In this document: piece after piece, positions 9,603 to 18,413 of the stretch
Layout: every line of letters starts with the position of its first letter
How positions within the stretch are numbered: position 1 is the stretch's first letter
Assembly: GCF_000482485.1 (NCBI RefSeq)
Contig: NZ_KI519437.1
Location: 1-64,000, forward strand
DNA length: 64,000 nucleotides
Reading direction: 5' to 3'
From: Paucisalibacillus globulus DSM 18846
GTDB lineage: Bacteria > Bacillota > Bacilli > Bacillales > Amphibacillaceae
The notes under the pieces: model-generated
What the model was told of the DNA's origin: nothing
The model's input: only the letters and a program-made list of their open reading frames with translations
The model's database searches: none
Translations under genes and position numbers: made by a program

Positions 9603-9776
9603 GTGAAATTAAGAAAGTTATTTTTGACTATGTTAATCATGATTCTATCAACAGGAGTTTTATTTGCATGTTCATCAGATGACAAAGAAGACCCAGATAC
9701 AAATGATGATACGACGGAACAACAAGACTCCGGAGATGCTGAAACAGATTCAGACACTGAAGAGGATCAGGAATAA
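9603..9776 (+). CDS. Small acidic lipoprotein, 57 residues
   Basis: Starts at GTG 9603 after GAGGTGAT, reading MKLRKLFLTMLIMILSTG, then lipobox LFAC (Cys23) and a short tail made almost only of Asp, Glu, Ser, Thr and Gln. The mature peptide is therefore a lipid-anchored acidic tail of about 35 residues with no fold. An upstream in-frame ATG at 9564 would add a non-signal extension and has no ribosome site. Function unknown. A similar 49-residue lipoprotein lies at 25922-26071. Followed by a terminator. Confidence 0.8.
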   Translation: MKLRKLFLTMLIMILSTGVLFACSSDDKEDPDTNDDTTEQQDSGDAETDSDTEEDQE

Positions 9777-9790
9777 TACGAATACAAACG

Positions 9791-9822
9791 AGGGAAGCCT
9801 TCCATACACTTGGGGCTTCCCT
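9791..9822 (+). terminator. Terminator-like hairpin after the small lipoprotein gene
   Basis: AGGGAAGCC pairs with GGCTTCCCT across a 14-nt loop; the T tract that follows is weak (TATAGATTT). Confidence 0.6.
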
Positions 9823-9942
9823 TATAGATTTCCCCTCTACTTCTTACGTGAGAAGGTACAATACTCATCACCTTTTTAGTAGACGCTTATGTCGTCGGAA
9901 AGTCTTTATACTTTCCTAACCACAAATACATCCAATCCCATC

Positions 9943-10797
9943 TTATTTACTAAGATCGGGGTATAAATCTAGTCTTCTATCCGTCCAAGTTGTTACCGAT
10001 CCTTCTTCCCTAACTTTATACAACAGTGATAAATCTAGATCAGCGGTGATAATCATATCGTGGTTAAATTCACCTTCCATTAAAATTCCGTTTTTCGGAA
10101 AAGGAATATCATTTGGTGTGATCACAGCTGCTTGTCCGTAATTAGCATGCATAAAGTCCACATTACGTAGTGCACCAACCGTACCAGTTGTTACGACATA
10201 CAATTGATTTTCGATTGTTCGAGCATGGCATGTATAGCGTACACGATTAAAGCCATGAAGGTCATCTGTACAAGATGGAGCAAAGATAACGTCCGCCCCC
10301 ATGCCACGGACCATCCGAACAATTTCCGGAAACTCCATATCATAGCATGTTAATAAAGCAATTTTTCCTTTATTCGTCTCGAAAACTTGAATAGACTCAC
10401 CTGGAGTAATATTCCAATCTCTTTTCTCTGTTGGAGTCATATGAAGCTTTGGTTGTTCAGCTACTTGACCATCTGGATAAAATAGATGGGCTGTATTATA
10501 TAATTTATCGCCTTTTCTTGTTACATGGGTTCCACCGATGATGTGCATACCTGTTTCTTTTGCTAAGCCTTGAAACAATTCCAGATATTTTAGTGAATAA
10601 TTTGGAAGTTCATTAACAAGTCCTACCGTATCATCAGATATTGATAGCAACTGGGTAGTAAAGAACTCTGGAAACAGAACAAATTCAGAATCATACTCTT
10701 TTGCTGTTCGAACATAATGTGTCACTTGAGCGGCAAAGTCTTCAAAACTATTTATTTTTTCTAGGTGGTATTGTACCGCTGATACTCGTAATTTCAT
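9943..10797 (-). CDS. Carbon-nitrogen hydrolase (nitrilase superfamily), YhcX-type domain
   Basis: 284-residue cytoplasmic amidase-like enzyme. The Glu-Lys-Cys triad is visible: E44 in LFPEFF, K117 in PKLHMTP and C151 in LTCYDMEFPE. The start is ATG 10797, 10 nt after AAAAGGAG. The sequence resembles the hydrolase half of B. subtilis YhcX, which carries an extra N-terminal GNAT acetyltransferase domain. That domain is absent here and no acetyltransferase gene is adjacent. The substrate is unknown; nitrilase-superfamily amidases act on C-N bonds of amides or carbamoyl compounds. It lies 118 bp downstream of the broken terC gene on the same strand. Confidence 0.88.
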   Translation of the reverse strand: MKLRVSAVQYHLEKINSFEDFAAQVTHYVRTAKEYDSEFVLFPEFFTTQLLSISDDTVGLVNELPNYSLKYLELFQGLAKETGMHIIGGTHVTRKGDKLYNTAHLFYPDGQVAEQPKLHMTPTEKRDWNITPGESIQVFETNKGKIALLTCYDMEFPEIVRMVRGMGADVIFAPSCTDDLHGFNRVRYTCHARTIENQLYVVTTGTVGALRNVDFMHANYGQAAVITPNDIPFPKNGILMEGEFNHDMIITADLDLSLLYKVREEGSVTTWTDRRLDLYPDLSK

Positions 10798-10914
10798 ATG
10801 AAGTATACTCCTTTTAGTCATTTATATTTGTACTATATTTCATTGCTTCCATTTCTTCAATCATAATTATTTCCGTATTTCTTATGACATGAAAAGTACC
10901 CATTACGAAAGAAA

Positions 10915-11562
10915 TTACCGATGCTTCCTTTGTACTCCTCCTATCGTTAGCGTACCAACAATTAATCCAAATAACAACACTGGTTCTATCGACGTATTTG
11001 AAGTAAAGTTTTGAATGAATTTTTCTTTTACCATCATTTCCCCTGCTGTCCATGCTTATAGTGCAGAGCCTATGTATATGACAAAAGGATACTTTTCCAT
11101 AATTTTTAATATAAATTGGCTGGCAAATAGCATGATTGGAATACTTAGTATAATCCCACTTATAATTAACAACATATTGTTACCCGCCACCGCCACGATC
11201 CCCAATACATTATCTAAGCTCATTAACATATCAGCGAATATAATAATAACGATTGCTTCCTTTAAAGAATTACCTGTTTTAATTTTATTTTCCTCCATTT
11301 CTTTTTCTACTAGAAGCTTATAAGCCACCAACAAAAGAAGAATTCCACCGATTAAGTGGATATACGGGAGTTTTAACAAATACATAACAATAACCGTAAA
11401 TAATATCCGAAATAATACTGCACCAACTGTTCCCCAAATAATGGCTTTACTTTTCAAATTGGAAGGTAGATTTCGGCTAGCCATGGCAATTACTACCGCG
11501 TTATCCCCGCTTAAAATTAAATTGATTATCAATATCTTCACAAAGGGCTCTATGAATTCCAA
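10915..11562 (-). pseudogene. TerC family membrane protein (YjbE type) with premature TAA
   Basis: The frame from TTG 11562 (GGGGTGAG upstream) encodes a TerC-type protein with NLILSGDNAVVIAMASRNLP and MLMSLDNVLGIVAVAGNN, whose Asp-Asn motifs are typical. It stops at TAA 11056-11058 after KYPFVIYIGSAL (168 residues). The same frame continues past the stop as AWTAGEMMVKEKFIQN and runs to TAA at 10915, giving 215 codons in all, the usual YjbE length. Family members read about ILxWTAGEM here, so TTA to TAA is the simplest change. The truncated form lacks the last membrane segment. TerC proteins are linked to Mn2+ efflux and metalation of exported enzymes. A sequencing error is the main alternative. 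Confidence 0.85.
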
Positions 11563-11663
11563 TAAAGGTTCTCACCCCATTCCCTTATTGACTTTGTAAA
11601 AAAACTTGTCCTTAAAAAGACTATGAATAAAAAAGTTATTCCATTACTTCTTAAATAAAATAA

Positions 11664-11687
11664 CCGAACAGCATCACAACTGTTCGG
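11664..11687 (-). terminator. Terminator of the Na+/H+ antiporter gene
   Basis: CCGAACAG pairs with CTGTTCGG across an 8-nt loop. The minus-strand downstream sequence is T-rich (TTATTTTATTT). Confidence 0.7.
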
Positions 11688-11702
11688 CATTCCCGTTTAA
11701 AC

Positions 11703-13490
11703 CTATTTCTTTGTTAACACTACCAACTGGTCTCCTTCTTCTAATGTTAAATGTTGCTTTAATGTAGCGAATGTAAGTGACTCATCTTTCTTCCGGATAA
11801 ATAACCAACTATCCTCCCCTTGCATTTCCTCTTGCTTCACTAGTGACTTATCCTGGTCGTCCATCTCAATGGTTTTAAATGTATAGCCAGATCTAATTTT
11901 ATGATGAAGTTCTTCATAACTTTTCCCAAAAAGAAGATTTCCTTTTAATGATGGTGGAACTCCTTTTTTGGAATCCTCATCAAGGGATGTAACTGGAAGT
12001 GCAAATGTATGATGATAACCGAAAGTTGGTACGTAAGACTGGCAGACAAGGGCATTGTATGCAGCTTCATCAGTCATGGATAAAATAGACTGATATGATG
12101 TTAGATCAATACTAAACTGGGTATGTTCTGACAGTATTTCCCCATAAAAGGTCTTGATTCCCTGTTGCCTAGCTTTTATCAAATGCTCCAAGGTATGGTC
12201 TGCAATCAATACTGGGATACCCATCTCCTTACAATACGATGCAAACGCAACTGAAAATTCATTTGCTCCAACAATTAAAATTCCTGGGGGCTCTGTATTT
12301 GCCAAGCCTAGTTTCTTTGCAAAAGGGGTAATCGTAAAACCATGGGCACAAACTGTGATAAAGACCAATGCAAATGTGATTGCGGTAAGTATTGTTGCTT
12401 CCTCATAACCATCTTCTAACAGGATATTAGCAAAGTACCCTGAAACAGTTAAAGCCACAATTCCTCTTGGCGCAATCCAGGAAATGAGCGTCTTCTCTGG
12501 ATTCGTCAACTCTGTACCTATTGTCGCAATCCATATCGATAAAGGCCGAACGAGAAAGAGCATTGCAAGAACAAAGGTAATAATTGGCCAACTTAAAATT
12601 TGTTCAAAAACTTCCCGAGGTAAAGATGCCGTTAACAAAATGAACACAGTAGAAGTAAGTAGAACAGAGACATTTTCTACAAAATGCGTGGTACTTTTTA
12701 TAGATGAAACATATTTTTTACTTCTCCCCAATGTAATTCCCATAACAGTAACCGCAAGCATTCCAGTTTCATGCATGAGAAATTCTCCTGCGCTAAACAC
12801 TATAAGAATAAAGGAAATAATAATCGGTGATTTTAAGTACTCTGGTAATAATCCCCGACCTATCATAATGCTAACAAGGATACCTATTGCCAGCCCTACA
12901 ACACCAGCTATAATAGCCCAGAAAAAGAATGGCACCATCTCCTTTAGACCGGAATTGCTAGAAGTTACTTTAACAACCTCATACGCAAATAGGGCTAGCA
13001 ACGGGCCTGCTGGGTCAACAATGATTCCTTCCCACTTCAACGCTGCAGCCACTCTAGGTTTTAATTTTGCCTGCCTTAAAAGTGGAATAATGACGGTTGG
13101 ACCAGTTACGACAAATAACCCACCAATAATAAAAGAAACTTCCCATCCCAATCCAGCAATATAATGAGCTGCTAATGAACCACCAATCCAAGCAAGGAAT
13201 GCCCCAATCGTTACAATTCGCAAAACAGATTTTGATATGCCTTTTAACTCGCGAATGTCTAGACTAGAACTCCCCTCAAATAATATGATAGTTACCGCCA
13301 ATGAAATAATCGGACTATAAAACTCATCTAACGCTTGGTCAGGATTAACCAGACCGAATACAGGGCCAATTAAAAGACCTGCTATCGACATGATAACTAT
13401 TGATGGCCATTGAATTTTCCATGCTAACCATTGTGAAAAGATACCTAGAACTACTATGACAACAATACTGTACAGTGCAATATTTTCCAT
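11703..13490 (-). CDS. CPA1-type Na+/H+ antiporter with TrkA-like regulatory domains
   Basis: 595-residue membrane protein. Residues 1-400 form about 12 hydrophobic segments of the NhaP/CPA1 type, with IVDPAGPLLALF and LISWIAPRGIVALTVSGYF. From about residue 405 a cytoplasmic Rossmann-like RCK/TrkA-N domain follows (PPGILIVGANEFSVAFA), and the last 70 residues look like a TrkA-C domain (EGDQLVVLTKK). It should exchange Na+ or K+ for protons in pH and salt homeostasis, gated by a nucleotide or ion at the RCK module. Start ATG 13490 has GAGTGATG upstream. Ion specificity cannot be read from sequence. Confidence 0.92.
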   Translation of the reverse strand: MENIALYSIVVIVVLGIFSQWLAWKIQWPSIVIMSIAGLLIGPVFGLVNPDQALDEFYSPIISLAVTIILFEGSSSLDIRELKGISKSVLRIVTIGAFLAWIGGSLAAHYIAGLGWEVSFIIGGLFVVTGPTVIIPLLRQAKLKPRVAAALKWEGIIVDPAGPLLALFAYEVVKVTSSNSGLKEMVPFFFWAIIAGVVGLAIGILVSIMIGRGLLPEYLKSPIIISFILIVFSAGEFLMHETGMLAVTVMGITLGRSKKYVSSIKSTTHFVENVSVLLTSTVFILLTASLPREVFEQILSWPIITFVLAMLFLVRPLSIWIATIGTELTNPEKTLISWIAPRGIVALTVSGYFANILLEDGYEEATILTAITFALVFITVCAHGFTITPFAKKLGLANTEPPGILIVGANEFSVAFASYCKEMGIPVLIADHTLEHLIKARQQGIKTFYGEILSEHTQFSIDLTSYQSILSMTDEAAYNALVCQSYVPTFGYHHTFALPVTSLDEDSKKGVPPSLKGNLLFGKSYEELHHKIRSGYTFKTIEMDDQDKSLVKQEEMQGEDSWLFIRKKDESLTFATLKQHLTLEEGDQLVVLTKK

Positions 13491-13660
13491 ATTTCATCAC
13501 TCTTTTTGTTTTATTTCTTCCTTTTAATTATTTCTTATTTAGTTTTTTATATGTGGTGGTATTCCCATCATCACTCTTTTCCTTTCCATGAAATAGGCTT
13601 ATTTACCACTGCCAACTAAAAACCACTCGCATATTCTAATTAAAAAGCGGAGGAATGCGA

Positions 13661-14863
13661 ATGTTTTATTATCAATATTATTTCCCTCAATTTGTACCAG
13701 TACAATACTACGGGCAACCATTATATATGAATAGACAGCAACCAAGTGTCCAACAAATTTTACAAACTATTCGTTCGGAGCATAATAATTTATATCAGGA
13801 ACTTGAAGATGCAGGAATGAACAGGCAAATTACAGAATACGTTTTTTTCTTTATGGTGAACTATGTAATCAATCAAGCCAATACGAATCAAAATGCAAAT
13901 CAAATCTACAATCAATTTCAAAGACAGGTTCCATGGTTTAATTTGCTATTTAGACAGCATAATGTTCCACAAAATGTTGCCGATCGTGTATTAATAAGGG
14001 TAATTCAAATCACGCTAGAGCTACTCAAGGATGATGAAGGTCAGCCTGGCCATGGGTGGGCTAGTTGGGAAGACTTAGGTGGAGTTCTTACTTCAGCACC
14101 GGCAGCGGCATCTTGGCAACCTAATCGTTTAGATGTATTTGGAAGAGGGACCGATAATTCACTTTACCACATATGGTGGGACGGTCGTAGATGGAGTGAA
14201 TGGGAAAACCTTGGTGGCGTTCTAACAAGTCCTCCTGCCGCTGTTTCTTGGGGACCAAATCGCATTGATGTGTTTGTGCGTGGAACAGATAATTCGCTTT
14301 ACCACAAATGGTGGGATGGATCCCGCTGGAATGATTGGGAAAACCTTGGTGGTGTTCTAACCAGTGGACCGGCTGTTTCTTCTCGCCGTACTAATCAATT
14401 AGACGTGTTTGTACGCGGGAATGGAAATCGCCTTTATATGAAAACCTGGAATGGATCCCGATGGTTAGATTGGGAGGATCTTGGTGGAAACTTAAATTCT
14501 GATCCAGCAGCAGTATCTTGGGGGCCAAATCGAATCGATGTTTTCGCTAGAGGCCGGAACAATGATTTAATTCATAAATGGTGGAACGGAAACAGATGGA
14601 GTGATTGGGAAAGCCTTGGTGGAACATTAACTAGCGCACCAGCTGTCTCTTCTCGCCGAACGAATCAACTAGATGTATTTGTTCGTGGTACGGGAAATAG
14701 ACTTTATAAACGCACCTGGAACGGCACACGTTGGGAAAACTGGGAGAATCTCGACGGTAGCTTAACATCTGCTCCAGCAGCTGTTTCTTGGAATCCTAAT
14801 CGAATTGACGTCTTCGCTAGAGGTCAAAATCAATCATTAATCCATACCTGGTTGGAAAGATAA
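13661..14863 (+). CDS. Beta-propeller (PLL-like/DUF346) repeat protein with Tyr/Gln-rich N-terminus
   Basis: 400 residues. The start is ATG 13661, 7 nt after GGAGG; ATG 13655 is only 1 nt from it. There is no signal peptide. Residues 1-130 are a Tyr/Gln/Asn-rich head ([20 protein letters not shown]) and a helical segment. Residues about 133-400 are six repeats of about 45 residues, each with W..WE.LGG.LTS.PA, then (R/Q)(I/L)DVF.RG and L(Y/I)..(W/T)W. This is the pattern of the Photorhabdus lectin-like, fucose-binding propeller family. A cell-surface or spore-surface sugar-binding role is a reasonable guess; the lack of a secretion signal would suit a spore coat protein. No partner genes are adjacent. 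Confidence 0.85.
   Translation: MFYYQYYFPQFVPVQYYGQPLYMNRQQPSVQQILQTIRSEHNNLYQELEDAGMNRQITEYVFFFMVNYVINQANTNQNANQIYNQFQRQVPWFNLLFRQHNVPQNVADRVLIRVIQITLELLKDDEGQPGHGWASWEDLGGVLTSAPAAASWQPNRLDVFGRGTDNSLYHIWWDGRRWSEWENLGGVLTSPPAAVSWGPNRIDVFVRGTDNSLYHKWWDGSRWNDWENLGGVLTSGPAVSSRRTNQLDVFVRGNGNRLYMKTWNGSRWLDWEDLGGNLNSDPAAVSWGPNRIDVFARGRNNDLIHKWWNGNRWSDWESLGGTLTSAPAVSSRRTNQLDVFVRGTGNRLYKRTWNGTRWENWENLDGSLTSAPAAVSWNPNRIDVFARGQNQSLIHTWLER
14057..14860 (+). repeat. Six in-frame repeats of about 135 bp coding for propeller blades
   Basis: Six units of about 45 codons. Units 3 and 5 share [15 protein letters not shown], while units 2, 4 and 6 share AVSW-PNRIDVF-RG. The alternation indicates growth by copying a two-unit (about 270 bp) block. 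Confidence 0.85.
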
Positions 14864-14881
14864 TTCAAAAGCACTAAACCT

Positions 14882-14914
14882 AAAGGGGTACAATTTAATC
14901 TTGTGCCCCTTTTT
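14882..14914 (+). terminator. Terminator of the propeller gene
   Basis: AAGGGG-ACAA pairs with TTGT-CCCCTT, then TTTTTC. A TTGTGC/16 nt/TATAAT promoter-like pair begins in the right arm (14901-14928) and may drive the downstream permease gene. Confidence 0.8.
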
Positions 14915-15020
14915 CAATTTGGTATAATGGAAAGATATTTTCCAGTAAAAACTACTGTCAAAGAAAGTAATAGTCTACTTAAAACAAATCAACATCTAGA
15001 AAAGCAAAAGAGGGTTTCAT

Positions 15021-16400
15021 GTGAATAAACTTAGAAAAAAAGATATTAATCAAATGATTTATCAGAAAGATGGTATACAACTCAAGCGCACATTAGGAGC
15101 ATTTGATTTAGTAATGCTTGGGGTCGGAGCGATCATTGGAACTGGTATTTTTATTTTACCAGGGACGGTGGCTGCTTTACATTCTGGTCCCGCTATTATT
15201 TACTCATTCATCCTTGCAGCGATGGTTTGCTCGTTAGCTGCGATGTGTTACTCCGAATTTGCTTCGTCCATTCCAATAACAGGAAGTGCTTATACCTATA
15301 GCTATTCTGTATTTGGGGAAGTTGTTGCTTGGATTGTGGCTTGGGCATTAGTACTGGAGTATGGTCTAGCCGCTGCTTCTGTTTCAACAGGGTGGTCTGC
15401 TTATTTTGTTTCCTTATTAGAGGGTTTTAACATTACCATTCCAACTGCAATTACAGGGCCTTTTAATCCAGCAGAAGGAACCTATATTAATCTCCCTGCT
15501 ATCGTGATTGTTCTATCGCTAGCTTTCTTCCTCTCGTTTGGATTACAAGGATCGAACCGACTGAATAAAATTATGGTATTTATTAAAATAAGTGTGATAT
15601 TGCTGTTTATTATTGTAGGAGTTTTCTACGTAAAACCAATGAATTGGGAGCCCTTTTTACCTTTTGGGTGGGATGGTGTATTTTCGGGTGCAGCACTTGT
15701 ATTTTTTGCTTATCTTGGATTTGATGCTGTTTCTTCTGCTGCAGAAGAGGTTAAAAATCCGCAAAGGACAATGCCAATTGGTATTATTGGTTCCTTGTTA
15801 ATTTGTACATTATTATATGTAGCAGTTTCCCTTGTATTAACCGGAATGGTTTCCTATACCAACTTGAATGTTAGTGACCCTGTTAGTTTTGCAATGGAAA
15901 TGGTAAACCAGAATTGGATTGCCGGGTTTATTTCACTTGGTGCTATAGTTGGGATGATGACAGTGATTCTTGTACTACTGTACGGAGGAACTAGATTACT
16001 TTTTGCACTTGGTCGAGATCAATTATTGCCCAAAAAAATGAGTCGCTTAAATAATAACAACTCACCAGTCTTTAGCACATGGATTTTTTCCATCCTTATT
16101 GCTTTATGTGCAGGTTTATTACCATTATCCAAACTTGCTGAAATGACGAATATGGGTACTTTACTCGCATTTACGATTGTATCAATTGGTGTGATCTTTT
16201 TAAGGAAGAATAAAAAAGTCTCAAGCGGTGGATTTAAAGTTCCACTATTTCCTTTTATACCAATTTTATCCTTTGTATCGTGTATCTTTTTAATCACACA
16301 ACTATCCATTGATACATTAATAGCATCTGGAATTTGGTTTCTATTTGGATTAATCATCTATTTCTTTTACGGAAGAAGACATAGCTTAATGAATAAATAA
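15021..16400 (+). CDS. APC superfamily amino acid permease (YfnA/cationic amino acid transporter type)
   Basis: 459 residues with about 12 hydrophobic segments. The N-terminal LKRTLGAFDLVMLGVGAIIG leads into TGIFILPGTVAA, the APC substrate-binding TM1 motif, and EFASSIPITGSAYTYSY marks the cationic-transporter subfamily. The start GTG 15021 follows AGAGGG. It imports amino acids by ion symport; the exact substrate is not predictable. It stands alone between terminators, with a candidate promoter ending in TATAAT about 95 bp upstream. Confidence 0.92.
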   Translation: MNKLRKKDINQMIYQKDGIQLKRTLGAFDLVMLGVGAIIGTGIFILPGTVAALHSGPAIIYSFILAAMVCSLAAMCYSEFASSIPITGSAYTYSYSVFGEVVAWIVAWALVLEYGLAAASVSTGWSAYFVSLLEGFNITIPTAITGPFNPAEGTYINLPAIVIVLSLAFFLSFGLQGSNRLNKIMVFIKISVILLFIIVGVFYVKPMNWEPFLPFGWDGVFSGAALVFFAYLGFDAVSSAAEEVKNPQRTMPIGIIGSLLICTLLYVAVSLVLTGMVSYTNLNVSDPVSFAMEMVNQNWIAGFISLGAIVGMMTVILVLLYGGTRLLFALGRDQLLPKKMSRLNNNNSPVFSTWIFSILIALCAGLLPLSKLAEMTNMGTLLAFTIVSIGVIFLRKNKKVSSGGFKVPLFPFIPILSFVSCIFLITQLSIDTLIASGIWFLFGLIIYFFYGRRHSLMNK

Positions 16401-16413
16401 CAAAGACTAAGTG

Positions 16414-16464
16414 GAGGCTTGGATCAAAGTATTGTGTACTGTAAAACACTTGGGTCCAAGCCTC
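16414..16464. terminator. Bidirectional terminator between permease and TauE genes
   Basis: GAGGCTTGGA pairs with TCCAAGCCTC around a long loop, between convergent genes; TCTTTA follows on the plus strand. Confidence 0.75.
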
Positions 16465-16467
16465 TCT

Positions 16468-17184
16468 TTAATACAATCCTTCTATTAACAAGTAAATTCC
16501 AGTGAAAAGCAGAATGACATATGTACCGATACGAAAGATATGTTGATTAATCCGAGTGAATAATATTTGGCCTAGATATAAACCCAGTAATACAAGTGGC
16601 AAAGCAACACTACTAGAGATCCAGACAACTTTATTTGTTCCAACAAAAATAACTTGTATGATTAGGCTAACTAGATAGATAAATAAGTAGAAGCAAAGTG
16701 TTGTAGCTCTTAACGTTTCCTTTTGTGTATTGGTCCCTGAGAAATACAACAATAGTGGCGGCCCAGGCATGCCAATACTAGTTGTTAAAGCACCTGCGAG
16801 TCCCCCTACAACTAAATCCCTTCCTTTTGAAGAGCTAATCCGAAACTTAAGAATGAGTAGCAGGGTTAAGACTAAAATAACAAGACTGATACCTATCTTT
16901 AGTTTGTCTATATCCATCATCAAAAATATACTTATACCCATTGGAAGCCCGAATACACTTCCCACGACAAGTCTTTTAACAATGGTAAAATCAATATCGC
17001 TTCTAATCTTCCAAATTAGTGCAATGGAAATAATAAGCGAAAGTACTAAGTTTATTTGTATTGCTTCAGCTGGTCCAAATAACAGGAGAAGAAATGGTGT
17101 TGCTAAAATGGAGAACCCAAATCCTGTGCTCGTTTGTAGGATTGAGGCAATTAAGATAATGATGAAGAAAAGCAAAATTTCCAT
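16468..17184 (-). CDS. TauE/SafE family sulfite exporter-like membrane protein
   Basis: 238 residues with seven to eight hydrophobic segments. The family pattern is present: ILQTSTGFGFSILATPFLL near the N-terminus, mirrored by GGLAGALTTSIGMPGPPLLLYF in the second half. The family exports sulfite, sulfoacetate or related organic anions; the substrate here is unknown. Start ATG 17184 has AGAAGGG upstream. No sulfur-metabolism gene is adjacent. Confidence 0.9.
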   Translation of the reverse strand: MEILLFFIIILIASILQTSTGFGFSILATPFLLLLFGPAEAIQINLVLSLIISIALIWKIRSDIDFTIVKRLVVGSVFGLPMGISIFLMMDIDKLKIGISLVILVLTLLLILKFRISSSKGRDLVVGGLAGALTTSIGMPGPPLLLYFSGTNTQKETLRATTLCFYLFIYLVSLIIQVIFVGTNKVVWISSSVALPLVLLGLYLGQILFTRINQHIFRIGTYVILLFTGIYLLIEGLY

Positions 17185-17264
17185 AATCCACGCCCTTCTA
17201 ACTATTAATCATTTATTAAACCCTTTATTATAGGGATGTTGCCATGCTTATTGCATAAAAAACG

Positions 17265-17286
17265 CCTTCCTTATTCTAAAGGAAGG
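17265..17286 (-). terminator. Terminator downstream of the two-component operon
   Basis: CCTTCCTT pairs with AAGGAAGG; on the minus strand CGTTTTTTAT follows. It lies 126 bp past the histidine kinase stop. Confidence 0.75.
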
Positions 17287-17411
17287 TCCCTGATTATTTA
17301 CTTTTTTCATTTAACCTGTGTCTTATAAAAGAAATGAACACATGAAAGGAACACACCATTTACTACACTGTACTATGAAAAATATAAGCGATTGATTTTC
17401 TTCCACGGTAT

Positions 17412-18413
17412 CTACAAGATTGTAAGGTTTTGTGTTTCGGAAAAAGTCACTCGAAATGTCGTGCCCTTATTTAATTCTGATTCCATTTCTATTTGATGAC
17501 CAAGGTAATTAGCTGTTTCCTTTGTTAAATACAACCCCATTCCAGTAGACTCTCTAAATTTCCTTCCATTTTCTCCTGTGTAAAACGGATCAAATATCCG
17601 CCGCCTATCCTCAACCGGTATACCAATTCCGAAATCTGTTACCTCCAATACGGCTTCTTTATCCCGTTCATAAATAGAAATGACAATACGATTACTTTTT
17701 CCCGCGGAATATTTAACTGCATTTTGAATGATCTGGGATAAAATAAAAAACAACCATTTCTCATCCGTCTCTACAGTTATTCCCTCTTTCTCTTCTTCTA
17801 ACTTAGGATAAACCTGATTCCGAATATAAAATCGTTTATTTTCACCATTGACCTCATGAACGATATTGGCTAAGGTTACCGGCTTAATATGAAAATCCTG
17901 TTCAATTGTCCGAAGCCTAGCCATGTAAAGAACCGTATTCAGACCTGTTTTCATGCGATCTGTTTCCTCGCGTATACTGGATGAATCTGGCTCATCTAAG
18001 CCCTGGGCAGTCAGTTCGATAACCGAAAGTGGTGTTTTCATTTGGTGTACCCATTGATCCATAAACTTTCGATACTCCTCTTGTTGATGCTCTAATTGAC
18101 TAAGCTGATTCTGAAGTAATCTATATTGTCCTTGTATTAAATGATCAAGTGCCACTGACATTGGCGCTTGTTCCGTTCTCTGAAAGGACTCATCTAAGGA
18201 ATCGATTGGGCTATCAAGTCGTTTATAAAACTTACGATGATTCAAATAATGAAAGATGAGGTAACAACCAAGAAAGAAAAAATTAAGAAAAGCGGCATAA
18301 AGAAAAATTTTTGTATCACGATAGCCATCTAGCCAAAAAATTGATAGAAAAGTTAACAACTGAACTACTTGTATGGAAACAAGCAGATAATGTTCTTTCA
18401 TGAACAGTCTCAT
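17412..18413 (-). CDS. BceS-like sensor histidine kinase
   Basis: 333 residues, close to the 330-345 typical of BceS-type intramembrane-sensing kinases. Two transmembrane helices at about residues 9-29 and 36-56 have almost no extracellular loop. The phospho-acceptor is H123 in QWVHQMKTPLSVIE, and the ATPase boxes include FFILSQIIQNAVKYS, DFGIGIP and STGMGLYLTK. Its ATG overlaps the response-regulator stop by 4 bp (ATGA), so the two are co-translated. Such kinases normally sense antimicrobial peptides through an adjacent BceAB-type ABC transporter. None is present here, as the next gene is the TauE-like exporter. Confidence 0.92.
   Translation of the reverse strand: MRLFMKEHYLLVSIQVVQLLTFLSIFWLDGYRDTKIFLYAAFLNFFFLGCYLIFHYLNHRKFYKRLDSPIDSLDESFQRTEQAPMSVALDHLIQGQYRLLQNQLSQLEHQQEEYRKFMDQWVHQMKTPLSVIELTAQGLDEPDSSSIREETDRMKTGLNTVLYMARLRTIEQDFHIKPVTLANIVHEVNGENKRFYIRNQVYPKLEEEKEGITVETDEKWLFFILSQIIQNAVKYSAGKSNRIVISIYERDKEAVLEVTDFGIGIPVEDRRRIFDPFYTGENGRKFRESTGMGLYLTKETANYLGHQIEMESELNKGTTFRVTFSETQNLTIL

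Noticed and set aside
10814-11053. 79-codon minus-strand frame between terC and the nitrilase gene
   Set aside because: It overlaps the out-of-frame continuation of terC; the in-frame continuation of terC explains the sequence better.
12484-13164. 226-codon plus-strand frame opposite the Na+/H+ antiporter
   Set aside because: Antisense shadow of a membrane-protein gene; no ribosome site and composition typical of reverse-strand reading.
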